This document shows, piece after piece, positions 8,231 to 16,186 of a DNA stretch of 64,000 bases. Made by a program: the position numbers and the translations under genes. Origin of the DNA: an uncultured bacterium (GTDB taxonomy: Bacteria > Bacillota > Clostridia > UBA1381); contig CAJMRL010000008.1 in NCBI GenBank assembly GCA_905215805.1, positions 1 to 64,000 of the forward strand. Reading direction: 5' to 3'. The number at the start of each line of letters is the position of its first letter. Position 1 is the first letter of the stretch. Below the pieces are notes generated by a model, which was not told the origin of the DNA, ran no database searches, and saw only the letters and a program-made list of their open reading frames with translations.

Positions 8231-8304
8231 TAGCGAATTTAAATTTTTTTAAATTTTAAATATATTCATCATAAGGAAAAGACGAAAAAAGAGTTCGTAA
8301 ATAC

Positions 8305-8333
8305 TTGACATAATCTCAAATATATTATATAAT
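8305..8333 (+). promoter_or_regulatory. Consensus promoter of the antisense RNA
   Basis: Perfect TTGACA (8305-8310), exactly 17 bases, perfect TATAAT (8328-8333). It faces the 3' end of the small toxin-like gene and has no plus-strand ORF behind it. Confidence 0.85.
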
Positions 8334-8339
8334 ATAGAT

Positions 8340-8431
8340 AACAGGAAAAGGCAGGACTTTAAACGGTCAGCCCCAAGATATTAGTTTTGTAAAATAACCG
8401 CTATCATTGGGAGTGAGGGCGGTTATTTTAC
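8340..8431 (+). ncRNA. Putative antisense (antitoxin) RNA of a type I module
   Basis: A transcript from the consensus promoter at 8305-8333 would run about 90 bases to the 13-bp hairpin at 8389-8431. It overlaps, in antisense, the last codons and 3' untranslated region of the small ORF at 8423-8506. This convergent 3' overlap sharing a bidirectional hairpin is the layout of type I modules such as fst and txpA/ratA. No protein is encoded. The existence of the RNA is inferred from the promoter and hairpin. Confidence 0.6.
8389..8431. terminator. Bidirectional hairpin shared by the two convergent transcripts
   Basis: Perfect 13-bp inverted repeat GTAAAATAACCGC (8389-8401) and GCGGTTATTTTAC (8419-8431) around a 17-base loop. 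The stop codon of the small ORF (8423-8425) lies within one arm. The CCGCC...GGCGGTTATTTT hairpin is, from memory, a hallmark of loci for short holin-like toxins in Firmicutes. Confidence 0.8.
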
Positions 8432-8506
8432 TGTATCAGTAAACACTACTAAAAGCATAATTACAATCAGCGTTATTTCCAACGCTTTAAGTACTATCTT
8501 TTTCAT
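8423..8506 (-). CDS. 27-residue hydrophobic peptide, candidate type I toxin
   Basis: The ORF encodes a 27-residue peptide: basic head (MKKIVLKAL), a hydrophobic helix (about residues 11-22, ITLIVIMLLVVF) and a short polar tail ending in Lys. It has an exceptionally strong ribosome binding site (GGAGGAGGTGAGG, 8512-8524) and a long leader of about 180 bases from the promoter at 8695-8723, beginning with a CCGGA-GAAA-TCCGG stem-loop (8674-8687). A short membrane peptide with a strong site, long structured leader and convergent antisense promoter matches type I toxins (Fst/TxpA/holin-like). No sequence family can be proven at this length. Confidence 0.7.
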   Translation of the reverse strand: MKKIVLKALEITLIVIMLLVVFTDTVK

Positions 8507-8694
8507 AGCAGCCTCACCTCCTCCGTTTTCGAGTGACCTTTACAGTCGTTGCTCGTTTGCTTTGAGGTTATGTAGGCTGACCGTCCGATTCACTTTTGCA
8601 GATTTCTCCGGCGTCATCGCTTTCTATCCTGCCTGCATCATATAAGATACTATTAAAATTTTAATATTCCTGTCCGGATTTCTCCGGCAAGTAT

Positions 8695-8723
8695 ATTATA
8701 TCATATAATACTATATATTTCAA
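8695..8723 (-). promoter_or_regulatory. Promoter of the toxin-like mRNA
   Basis: TTGAAA (8718-8723), 17-base spacer, TATAAT (8695-8700) on the minus strand. Transcription would begin near 8688, so the 14-base hairpin at 8674-8687 would cap the 5' end of the mRNA. Confidence 0.7.
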
Positions 8724-8737
8724 TATTTTTACTCAAT

Positions 8738-8775
8738 AAAAAACGCACGCACCATCCGGTATACGTGCATTTTTA
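8738..8775 (-). terminator. Terminator of the clpE-radA operon
   Basis: GCACG...CGTGC stem extended by imperfect pairs, flanked by A/T-runs, just downstream of the radA stop. Confidence 0.7.
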
Positions 8776-8786
8776 TTTACCCGCCA

Positions 8787-10157
8787 TTATTTTTTAACCA
8801 TCATAGCAATAGTCTCCCTAAGCGTTGAGACGCCGTATGCGGCTATCCCCTTAGGAATCTTTATGCTGCCAAGCGACTGCTTCGGCACAATAGCCGAGCG
8901 AAATCCAAGCTTTGCTGCCTCGTTAAGGCGCTTTTCAATCTGCGACACGCTTCTGATCTCGCCTCCCAGGCCAACCTCGCCTATAAACACCATATCAGGC
9001 GGAAGCGGCACATCGGCATGACCGGTAGCAATAGCGGCACATACTCCAAGATCAACGGCCGTTTCGTCTATACGTAAACCGCCCGCCACATTCACATACA
9101 CATCACTGTTAGACAAATTTATTCTTGCGCGCTTTTCAAGCACAGCTATAAGAAGAATCATACGGTTCAGGTCGATCCCCGACGACATCCTTCTCGGATT
9201 TCCGAAGCCTGTCGGGGCAACAAGCGCCTGTACCTCCGCCATGACGCTGCGGCTGCCCTCCATAGTGCATACAACACAGCTTCCGGAAATACCGGTTTCC
9301 CTGCCTTCAAGCATCATCGCCGACGGATTTGCAACCTCCGCCAAGCCGCGGTCTCGCATCTCAAATACGCCTATCTCATTTGTAGACCCGAACCTGTTCT
9401 TTACCGCTCTGAGTATCCTGAAGCTCATATTCCTGTCGCCCTCAAAATACAGCACACAATCCACCATATGCTCAAGCACCCTCGGTCCGGCAATAGCTCC
9501 GTCCTTAGTGACATGACCGACTATAAACATAGCTATTCCGCGAGACTTAGCGGAGCGCATAAACATATTCGAGGTCTCTCTGACCTGCGGAACGCTGCCC
9601 GCCGCCGAGGCTATGTCATCACGGTGCATCGTCTGTATCGAGTCGACAATAACAATATCCGGATTTATATCCTCAATATATCCCACAGCTTTCTGGGCGT
9701 CTGTTTCCGACACCATATATAAATTAGTGCCGTCAACCCCGAGTCGCTGAGCGCGCAGCTTTATCTGACCCTCCGATTCCTCTCCGCTTATATATAGAAT
9801 TTTATGAGTTTTTCCGGCACTGTGGCAAAGCTGCAAAAGCAGTGTGGATTTTCCTATTCCCGGATCTCCGCCCACGAGCACCAAGGAGCCTTTTACTATC
9901 CCGCCGCCCAAAACTCTGTCCAATTCACCTATTCCGGTAGACCATCTTTCCTCAAAGCCGCTTTTTATTTCATTCAAAAGCACCGGCCCATGTCCCGGCT
10001 GTACAATTCCGGCTGAAGAAACGCTTTTCGCCGCCTTCTTATCCTCAAGGACCGTCTCCTGCATACAATTCCATCTCCCGCAGCCCGGACAGCGTCCGAG
10101 CCATTTGGGAGAACGGTAACCGCATTCAGAGCATATATACGCAGTTTTAGTTTTCAT
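8787..10157 (-). CDS. radA: DNA repair protein RadA/Sms
   Basis: The 456-residue protein has the full RadA layout: a four-cysteine zinc finger (CSECGYRSPKWLGRCPGCG, residues 9-27), a RecA-like ATPase with Walker A GGDPGIGKST (about 91-100), the RadA-specific KNRFG motif (about 252-256) and a Lon-protease-like C-terminal domain. RadA is a branch-migration helicase acting in homologous recombination. It overlaps the end of clpE by 11 bases and is co-transcribed with it. Confidence 0.97.
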   Translation of the reverse strand: MKTKTAYICSECGYRSPKWLGRCPGCGRWNCMQETVLEDKKAAKSVSSAGIVQPGHGPVLLNEIKSGFEERWSTGIGELDRVLGGGIVKGSLVLVGGDPGIGKSTLLLQLCHSAGKTHKILYISGEESEGQIKLRAQRLGVDGTNLYMVSETDAQKAVGYIEDINPDIVIVDSIQTMHRDDIASAAGSVPQVRETSNMFMRSAKSRGIAMFIVGHVTKDGAIAGPRVLEHMVDCVLYFEGDRNMSFRILRAVKNRFGSTNEIGVFEMRDRGLAEVANPSAMMLEGRETGISGSCVVCTMEGSRSVMAEVQALVAPTGFGNPRRMSSGIDLNRMILLIAVLEKRARINLSNSDVYVNVAGGLRIDETAVDLGVCAAIATGHADVPLPPDMVFIGEVGLGGEIRSVSQIEKRLNEAAKLGFRSAIVPKQSLGSIKIPKGIAAYGVSTLRETIAMMVKK

Positions 10158-12474
10158 AGTTCATCGTTACCGTTGTCAATGCAAGGTCGCCGTTTTCGCC
10201 CTTTACGGTGATAACGGTGCCCTTCTGTATACTTCCCTTAAGCGAAAGCATAGCCACCTTGTCTTCAAGCAGCTTCTGTATCGCACGCTTTAAAGGTCTT
10301 GCGCCGTATTTCTCGTCGGTACCCTTTTCGAGTATAACTTCCTTGGCGCTGTCATCCACAACAAGCTTCGCGCCCCTGCTTTCGATAGTAGAGATAATAT
10401 CCTTAAGAAGCAAGTCGATAATCTGCTTAAGCTCATCCTTCTTAAGCGGCTTAAATGTGATTATCTCGTCAACTCTGTTCAAAAACTCCGGACGGAAGAA
10501 TTTCTTGAGGCTTTCGGAAACATTATTCTCATTTCTCGTTTCCTCATCGGCCATAAATCCTGTAAGGCTTACCTTTGATTCCGAGCCGGCGTTTGTTGTC
10601 ATTACGATTATTGTATTCTCAAAGTTTACGATCTTTCCGTGACTGTCGGCGACTCTGCCGTCGTCAAGTATCTGCAAAAACAGGTTAAATACATCTGGAT
10701 GCGCCTTTTCTACCTCGTCTAAAAGTATTACCGAATACGGCCGTCTGCGTATCTTCTCCGTAAGCTGACCCGCATCGTCATATCCGACATATCCCGGGGG
10801 CGAACCGATAAGCTTAGACACCGAATGCTTCTCCATATACTCCGACATATCAAAGCGTATAAGCGCTTCCTCACTGCCGAACATTACCTCCGCTATCGTC
10901 TTGACAAGCTCTGTTTTACCTACTCCGGTAGGACCTGCGAAAATAAACGATACCGGGCGCTTCTTCGAGGTTATATCCGCTCTTCCTCGTCTTATCGCTC
11001 TTGCTACCGCTTCCACAGCATCATTTTGACCTATAACTCTCTCATGTATGCGGTCCTCAAGCTTGAGGAGCTTCTCTGTCTCGGTCTCTGTCAGATCATG
11101 CACCGGTATCTTAGTCCAGCCCTCAATGACCGCCGCCACATCTTCAAAGGATATAGCCGCCTTGTCGGCCTCCTCCTGAGCGCTTTTGAGCTGTGACTCA
11201 AGACGAAGCTCTTCTGTCTTGAGATTGGCCGCCTCCTCATAATTCTGCTCCTCTGTCGCCTTGTCAATATCGGCCTTAACGGCGGCAAGCTTTTCCTTAA
11301 GTCTCTCCGCTTCATAAAGAGCTGTATTTTTAAGATTTACTCTCGAGCCTGCCTCGTCTATAACGTCTATCGCCTTATCAGGCAAAAATCTGTCCGTTAT
11401 ATATCTTTCCGCCATTCTGACTGCCTTTTCAATAACATCATGACTTATTTTAACATGATGATAGCTTTCGTAATATCCCTTTATTCCCTCAAGGATCTCA
11501 ATGCTTTCCTCTATTGAAGGCTCATCAAGCAGCACCGGCTGGAAACGTCTTTCCAAAGCGCTGTCCTTTTCTATATGCTTTCTGTACTCGGAAAGCGTTG
11601 TGGCGCCTATGATCTGAATTTCTCCTCTTGCGAGAGCCGGCTTTAAAATATTCGCCGCGCTCATCGCGCCCTCGGCGTCTCCCGCCGCCACTATATTATG
11701 AATCTCATCAATAACAAGTATAACATTGCCCATCTCGGCAGCCTCGTTCAATATGCTTTTGAGCCTTGCCTCAAACTGACCCCTGAACTGCGTTCCTGCA
11801 ACTATCGCCGTGAAGTCAAGCAAATAAAGCTGACAGCCGAAAAGCTTCGGCGGAACCTGCTTTGCAAATATCCTGCATGCGAGTCCCTCCGCAACAGCCG
11901 TTTTTCCTACGCCCGGCTCACCCAATATGACCGGATTATTTTTCTGCCGCCTGTTAAGTATCTGAATAACTCTCTCGATTTCCGCATCGCGGTTCACTAC
12001 CTTGTCTACCTTGCCCAATGCTGCCTTTGCCGTAAGATTTGTGCCGTAGGTCTCGAGCATGCTCTTTTTCTTTTTGCCTCTGCGGCGCTGGTCATTCTTT
12101 GTGCCCGTTTCCTCGGCTCCCTCAGAAAAACCGCCCTGAGGACCGAAAAAGTCCTTAAACATATTTGACAGCGGAGCCGTTGCAGCACCGCCCTCATCCT
12201 CATCGCCGCCGCTGAATTCCTGCATCGCGGCATTAAGCTGCTCATTCATTCCCTGCATACCGCCCATATTGTCTATAAACTCTGACATTTGGCTGTTAAG
12301 AGAATCCAAATCATCATCATTTACTCCGAGCTGATCTATCATATTATTCAAAGGCGCAATACCAAGCTCCTTTGCGCATGAAAGGCACAGACCCTCGTTG
12401 GTGGTCTTTCCGCCCTCCATTTTTGTTATATATAATACTGCCGGATTTTTTTTACATCTCGAACATAATTCCAT
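10147..12474 (-). CDS. clpE: ClpE-type AAA+ protease chaperone with N-terminal zinc finger
   Basis: The 775-residue protein starts with a CX2CX22CX2C zinc finger (C4, C7, C30, C33), the exact spacing of ClpE, in place of the Clp_N repeats of ClpC. Two AAA+ modules follow, with Walker A GEPGVGKT (about 187) and GPTGVGKT (about 513), separated by a UVR-type coiled segment (about 400-435). Length matches ClpE (about 750-775). It unfolds substrates for ClpP in stress proteolysis. It occupies the slot directly before radA that clpC holds in the Bacillus ctsR-mcsA-mcsB-clpC-radA operon, and no ctsR, mcsA or mcsB is nearby. GGAAAGG precedes the ATG. A TATAAT element lies about 45 bases upstream with a poor -35. 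Confidence 0.88.
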   Translation of the reverse strand: MELCSRCKKNPAVLYITKMEGGKTTNEGLCLSCAKELGIAPLNNMIDQLGVNDDDLDSLNSQMSEFIDNMGGMQGMNEQLNAAMQEFSGGDEDEGGAATAPLSNMFKDFFGPQGGFSEGAEETGTKNDQRRRGKKKKSMLETYGTNLTAKAALGKVDKVVNRDAEIERVIQILNRRQKNNPVILGEPGVGKTAVAEGLACRIFAKQVPPKLFGCQLYLLDFTAIVAGTQFRGQFEARLKSILNEAAEMGNVILVIDEIHNIVAAGDAEGAMSAANILKPALARGEIQIIGATTLSEYRKHIEKDSALERRFQPVLLDEPSIEESIEILEGIKGYYESYHHVKISHDVIEKAVRMAERYITDRFLPDKAIDVIDEAGSRVNLKNTALYEAERLKEKLAAVKADIDKATEEQNYEEAANLKTEELRLESQLKSAQEEADKAAISFEDVAAVIEGWTKIPVHDLTETETEKLLKLEDRIHERVIGQNDAVEAVARAIRRGRADITSKKRPVSFIFAGPTGVGKTELVKTIAEVMFGSEEALIRFDMSEYMEKHSVSKLIGSPPGYVGYDDAGQLTEKIRRRPYSVILLDEVEKAHPDVFNLFLQILDDGRVADSHGKIVNFENTIIVMTTNAGSESKVSLTGFMADEETRNENNVSESLKKFFRPEFLNRVDEIITFKPLKKDELKQIIDLLLKDIISTIESRGAKLVVDDSAKEVILEKGTDEKYGARPLKRAIQKLLEDKVAMLSLKGSIQKGTVITVKGENGDLALTTVTMNYEN

Positions 12475-12720
12475 TAAAATTATCCTTTCCTTCCTGCGTC
12501 ATGCTCAGTTTTTTATTATATCACATATATTTATAGAAAAAAAGGGGTTTTTATTAAATTCATAAAAATTTTATAAATTATCTCACAATTGCGGTCAAAT
12601 ACTTGATCCCTCATTATAACGCCATACAGCGGTATAAAGCAAAAAAGCAGTTTATTTTTATACCACCCCCCAAAAATACAGCCTGTTTTACCGTAATATT
12701 GATACATCGTCACAAATCCC
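12475..12720. other. AT-rich intergenic region between divergent clpE and the AraC-type gene
   Basis: No convincing gene. It holds the clpE leader with TATAAT near 12520-12525 (minus strand) and, at about 12592-12608, an inverted repeat GGTCAAATACTTGATCC. The latter has one CtsR-like half (GGTCAAA) but not the tandem heptads of a CtsR operator. Confidence 0.4.
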
Positions 12721-12749
12721 TTGACCCGAAGTTAGATGTATGTTAAAAT
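12721..12749 (+). promoter_or_regulatory. Promoter of the AraC-type regulator
   Basis: TTGACC (12721-12726), 17-base spacer, TAAAAT (12744-12749), 47 bases before the start codon. Confidence 0.7.
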
Positions 12750-12796
12750 AAAAACAGCGACCTATACATAAATATTAGAAGAAAGCAGAAATTCAT

Positions 12797-14248
12797 ATGA
12801 AGATAAAATTAAGAAAATATATAAAGGAATTGTTACAGCGTCCGCTTCCGTTTTATGCTCTTAGCGCATATTACTGTATTACGGCGGTGCTGTGCGCTAT
12901 ACCGGCAGCATTTTTTGACGCTGATATCGGATTTATTTCAATATCAGCCGCCGCATGGCTCATATCCGCCGTATGCTACAGTATTCTTATACTGCGCTTT
13001 CATCATGTTGCGGTGCAGGCAGCCCTCAAGACAGAGCTTGTGCAAAAAATAGAAGCCGATACAAACAAAAATCATATCAGCCGCGGCTTTTCATATAATT
13101 ACTTTGCCGACGTCCGGGCAGAGCTTGTAAGAAAGCTGCTTGTCGGAACCTTCGCCTTTTCTCAGGAAGAGCTTTATGAGCATGGGATAATATTTCCGCA
13201 CAAATATTTCGGAGTTGTCATGACCCGTCTTGACCACTTAAAAAACCTCGATCCATCGGAGATACCGCTGATAAAATACGGGATAATAAACATCGGACAC
13301 GAGGTTTTTGGTAAATATTCGACTGCCTACGGCGTGGAAACAAACGAATACGATATAGCATGGGTCGTAAATTACGACGATCCGCACGAGGTCCTGACCT
13401 CTATAGAGCAAATCAAGCTGTTTATAACCGATATATACCACTGCACCTCCTCATTCGGATGCGACTTTGGAACCGAAAATCCTGATGATATATCGGATAT
13501 GTATAACAACTCCAAATATGCGCTGTCCTACCGTCTTACACGCGGCTACAACTCCACAATAATATATAAAGAGCTTGTAAACGATGAGCCCGGGTGTGAA
13601 TATCCGGAAAAAACAGCCGAAACAATAATCCAGGACATATCTACGTCTAATAAAATGAAATTGCGGACAGATATCCACGGCTTCATATCGAGTATTTCCA
13701 AAGCGCCTTACACCGTCATACTCACACATGCCAACAGACTTCTGTATTCTGTAGACCAAATGCCCGCAAAAAAGCAGGAGGGCTCTGTCATAACCAACCA
13801 TATGGAGGTAATGACCAGAATGGAAACGCTCGACGAAATAGAGAGCTATATCTTCAGCCGCTGTGAAAGCGCCCTGCTTGCGGCAAGCACAATAAAAACA
13901 GATTCAAAAAAGGACGCAATAGCCCAGATCGCGGCTGATTATATAGATGAGCATTTCACAGATCCCAATCTTTCAATAGACGCAATAGCCGGAGCTGCCG
14001 ACAAAAGCGCGAACTATACAAGAAGTATCTTCAAGCAATGCAAGGGGATATCCATTTCCGATTATATTGCCGGACGCCGCTTTGACGAGGCGTGCAGACT
14101 GCTTTCCGAAACCGACATGTCAGCGCAGGATATAGGAAGAAAGGTGGGCATAAGCTCGGGAAATTATTTTTATACGGCATTTAAAAAGCATACCGGCAGC
14201 ACTCCGGAGCAATACCGCCGTATATGCCGCGGCGAAGAGGAGCAATAA
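12797..14248 (+). CDS. Membrane-tethered AraC-family transcription regulator
   Basis: The 483-residue protein has two hydrophobic segments at about 18-40 and 46-68, a middle domain (about 115-300) like that of YesN/YtdP-type regulators, and a C-terminal double helix-turn-helix AraC domain (about 385-478; ANYTRSIFKQ, ISSGNYFYTAFKKHTGSTP). The middle and C-terminal parts clearly match those of the larger regulator at 53407-55686 (for example YIDEHFTDPNLSID against YINDHYTDPNLSID), but the extracellular sensor domain is missing. It is therefore a sensor-less paralogue, probably regulating a carbohydrate gene set. No transport or glycan gene is adjacent, so its target is unknown. Confidence 0.8.
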   Translation: MKIKLRKYIKELLQRPLPFYALSAYYCITAVLCAIPAAFFDADIGFISISAAAWLISAVCYSILILRFHHVAVQAALKTELVQKIEADTNKNHISRGFSYNYFADVRAELVRKLLVGTFAFSQEELYEHGIIFPHKYFGVVMTRLDHLKNLDPSEIPLIKYGIINIGHEVFGKYSTAYGVETNEYDIAWVVNYDDPHEVLTSIEQIKLFITDIYHCTSSFGCDFGTENPDDISDMYNNSKYALSYRLTRGYNSTIIYKELVNDEPGCEYPEKTAETIIQDISTSNKMKLRTDIHGFISSISKAPYTVILTHANRLLYSVDQMPAKKQEGSVITNHMEVMTRMETLDEIESYIFSRCESALLAASTIKTDSKKDAIAQIAADYIDEHFTDPNLSIDAIAGAADKSANYTRSIFKQCKGISISDYIAGRRFDEACRLLSETDMSAQDIGRKVGISSGNYFYTAFKKHTGSTPEQYRRICRGEEEQ

Positions 14249-14310
14249 AAATTTTCCTGCATAGGATCAATTTACATAATTATTATTACAAGAGCGTTAC
14301 AATTATGTTA

Positions 14311-14426
14311 ATATCCACACTATCCACGAATTTGTCCACTCTTATCCTCGGAAATTTTTCCCGAAATATGCGCTTTTTTTGAGTTATCCACACTTTTAGG
14401 GTATAGTGTGGATAAATTTATCCACA
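14311..14426. other. Cluster of DnaA boxes
   Basis: Three perfect DnaA boxes TTATCCACA lie within 43 bases: 14384-14392 (+), 14407-14415 (-) and 14418-14426 (+). A near match (ATATCCACA, 14311-14319) and weaker ones (14320, 14332, 14342) precede them, followed by an AT-rich stretch to 14535. The 372-base gap contains nothing else except the glyQS promoter. The cluster could regulate glyQS, titrate DnaA, or be part of a replication origin. Confidence 0.75.
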
Positions 14427-14535
14427 CCTTTAAGTATACATAAAATAAGCTGCATGGTAAAATCGTTTTCAAGGCTTTTGATATATGAATTAATACGATT
14501 TTTTCTGAATGAGTCTGTTTTTTTTGTTTTTTCTA

Positions 14536-14565
14536 TTGACAAACCATACATTAGTGTAATAAAAT
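14536..14565 (+). promoter_or_regulatory. Promoter of glyQS
   Basis: TTGACA (14536-14541), 18-base spacer, TAAAAT (14560-14565). No T-box leader signature was found between it and the gene. Confidence 0.65.
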
Positions 14566-14620
14566 AGTACAATAACTGAAATTCCCTGTTTCAGGGCTAT
14601 GAATGGAGGAAAATAATATA

Positions 14621-16012
14621 ATGAATAACGCAGATAAGACAATGGATAAAATCGTTGCGCTGTGCAAAGGCAGAGGATATATCTTTGCGGGCAGCGAAAT
14701 TTACGGCGGTCTTGCAAATACATGGGATTACGGTCCTTTGGGTGTTGAATTCAAAAATAATGTAAAAGACGCGTGGCGTCAGAAATTCGTCCGCGAGTCA
14801 AAATACAATGTCGGCATAGACTGTGCTATACTTATGAATCCGCAGACATGGGTGGCGTCGGGTCATGTGGGAAGCTTTTCCGATCCGCTTATGGACTGTA
14901 AGGAGTGTAAGGCGCGCTACAGAGCGGACAAGCTCATCGAAGACTACGCCGCTGAGCATAACGAGGATGTATGCTGCGACGGATGGTCAAACGAACAGCT
15001 AAAGCTCTATATAGACGAACACGGCATAGTATGCCCGAAATGCGGCAAGGCGAACTTTACCGATATACGCCAGTTCAACCTTATGTTCAAGACCTTCCAG
15101 GGCGTTACGGAGGATACCGAAAACACGCTTTACCTGCGTCCGGAAACAGCTCAGGGAATTTTCGTAAACTTTAAAAACGTTCAGCGTTCGTCAAGAAAGA
15201 AGATCCCGTTTGGCATTGCTCAGGTAGGAAAATCCTTCAGAAACGAGATAACTCCCGGAAACTTTACCTTCCGTACAAGAGAGTTCGAACAGATGGAGCT
15301 TGAATTCTTCTGCAAGCCGGGAACAGACCTTGAATGGTTCGCTTACTGGAAGCAGTACTGCATCGACTTCCTGTATTCGCTCAACATGAAGCCGGAAAAT
15401 CTCCGCTTCCGCGACCATGCGCCGGAGGAGCTTGCGTTCTATTCAAAGGCTACCTCGGATATAGAATTCCTTTTCCCATTCGGATGGGGAGAGCTTTGGG
15501 GAATCGCCGACAGAACCGATTACGACCTCAGCCAGCATATGAAGCATTCCGGTCAGAGCCTTGAGTATATGGATCCGGTCACAAACGAGAAATACGTTCC
15601 ATATGTTATAGAGCCGTCTTTGGGCGCTGACAGAGTTGTTCTCGCGCTTCTGTGCGACGCATATGACGAGGAGGAGCTTGAGGGCGGCGACAGCAGAGTC
15701 GTTTTGCGTCTGCATCCGGCTATAGCTCCGGTAAAGGCGGCAGTGCTCCCGCTTTCAAAGAAGCTTGACGCCGAGGCTACAGAGGTATATGAAAGACTTA
15801 TAAAGAAGTACAACTGCGAATACGACAGCGCCGGCTCAATCGGCAAGCGTTACCGCAGACAGGATGAAATAGGAACTCCGTTCTGCATTACCTACGACTT
15901 TGATTCAAAGGAGGATAACTCCGTGACCGTCCGCTTCAGAGATTCAATGGAGCAGGAAAGAATAAAAATAGACGAGCTTGAGAAATTCCTCGACGAGAAG
16001 CTTGTATTCTAA
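14621..16012 (+). CDS. glyQS: Glycyl-tRNA synthetase (alpha2 type)
   Basis: A single-chain class II glycyl-tRNA synthetase of about 463 residues, charging tRNA-Gly in the cytosol. Visible are the N-terminal YGGLANTWDYGPLGVEFKNN, a zinc-ribbon-like insert with CX2C pairs (CKECKARY, CPKCGKANF), motif 2 (SFRNEITPGNFTFRTREF) and motif 3 (EPSLGADRVVLALL), then an anticodon-binding domain. The start at 14621 is preferred: GGAGGA ends ten bases upstream, while the earlier ATG at 14603 overlaps that ribosome binding site. Confidence 0.97.
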   Translation: MNNADKTMDKIVALCKGRGYIFAGSEIYGGLANTWDYGPLGVEFKNNVKDAWRQKFVRESKYNVGIDCAILMNPQTWVASGHVGSFSDPLMDCKECKARYRADKLIEDYAAEHNEDVCCDGWSNEQLKLYIDEHGIVCPKCGKANFTDIRQFNLMFKTFQGVTEDTENTLYLRPETAQGIFVNFKNVQRSSRKKIPFGIAQVGKSFRNEITPGNFTFRTREFEQMELEFFCKPGTDLEWFAYWKQYCIDFLYSLNMKPENLRFRDHAPEELAFYSKATSDIEFLFPFGWGELWGIADRTDYDLSQHMKHSGQSLEYMDPVTNEKYVPYVIEPSLGADRVVLALLCDAYDEEELEGGDSRVVLRLHPAIAPVKAAVLPLSKKLDAEATEVYERLIKKYNCEYDSAGSIGKRYRRQDEIGTPFCITYDFDSKEDNSVTVRFRDSMEQERIKIDELEKFLDEKLVF

Positions 16013-16020
16013 ATCACATC

Positions 16021-16054
16021 CCCTCCGCGGAAGAGTCTGCGGAGGGCTTTTTTT
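16021..16054 (+). terminator. Terminator of glyQS
   Basis: CCCTCCGC / GCGGAGGG stem with a ten-base loop and a seven-base T-run. Confidence 0.92.
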
Positions 16055-16110
16055 AGCTTTTACGCTGATATTTTTACATTTTTGCATAAACAATTTTTTC
16101 ATAAAAACTA

Positions 16111-16139
16111 TTGCGAAAAATTATATACTGTGATATAAT
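16111..16139 (+). promoter_or_regulatory. Promoter of the IscU-like/GGGtGRT pair
   Basis: TTGCGA (16111-16116), 17-base spacer, TATAAT (16134-16139), 48 bases before the first gene. Confidence 0.75.
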
Positions 16140-16186
16140 TAGAAGTAACAGGCGGAATTTCCGCGACTTTTGAAAGGAGTAATATT

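Larger units (their letters stand above)
8363..8584. repeat. Long-range inverted repeat bracketing the toxin-like gene
   Basis: ACGGTCAGCC (8363-8372) and GGCTGACCGT (8575-8584) are perfect 10-bp inverted copies 202 bases apart. In a toxin mRNA that reads past the hairpin they would pair 5' leader to 3' tail, a known way of keeping type I toxin mRNAs translationally inert. If the mRNA stops at 8389 this pairing is not available. Confidence 0.7.

Noticed and set aside
12592..12608. GGTCAAA half-site as a CtsR operator for clpE
   Set aside because: CtsR operators are tandem GGTCAAA heptads; here the second half is inverted and divergent, and the distance from the TATAAT element does not fit.
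12531..12713. 60-codon minus-strand frame upstream of clpE
   Set aside because: No ribosome site, AT-rich spacer composition, and it covers the clpE promoter region.
14249..14620. T-box riboswitch in front of glyQS
   Set aside because: No T-box sequence (GGGTGG...ACCGCG) or specifier stem was found; the gap holds DnaA boxes instead.
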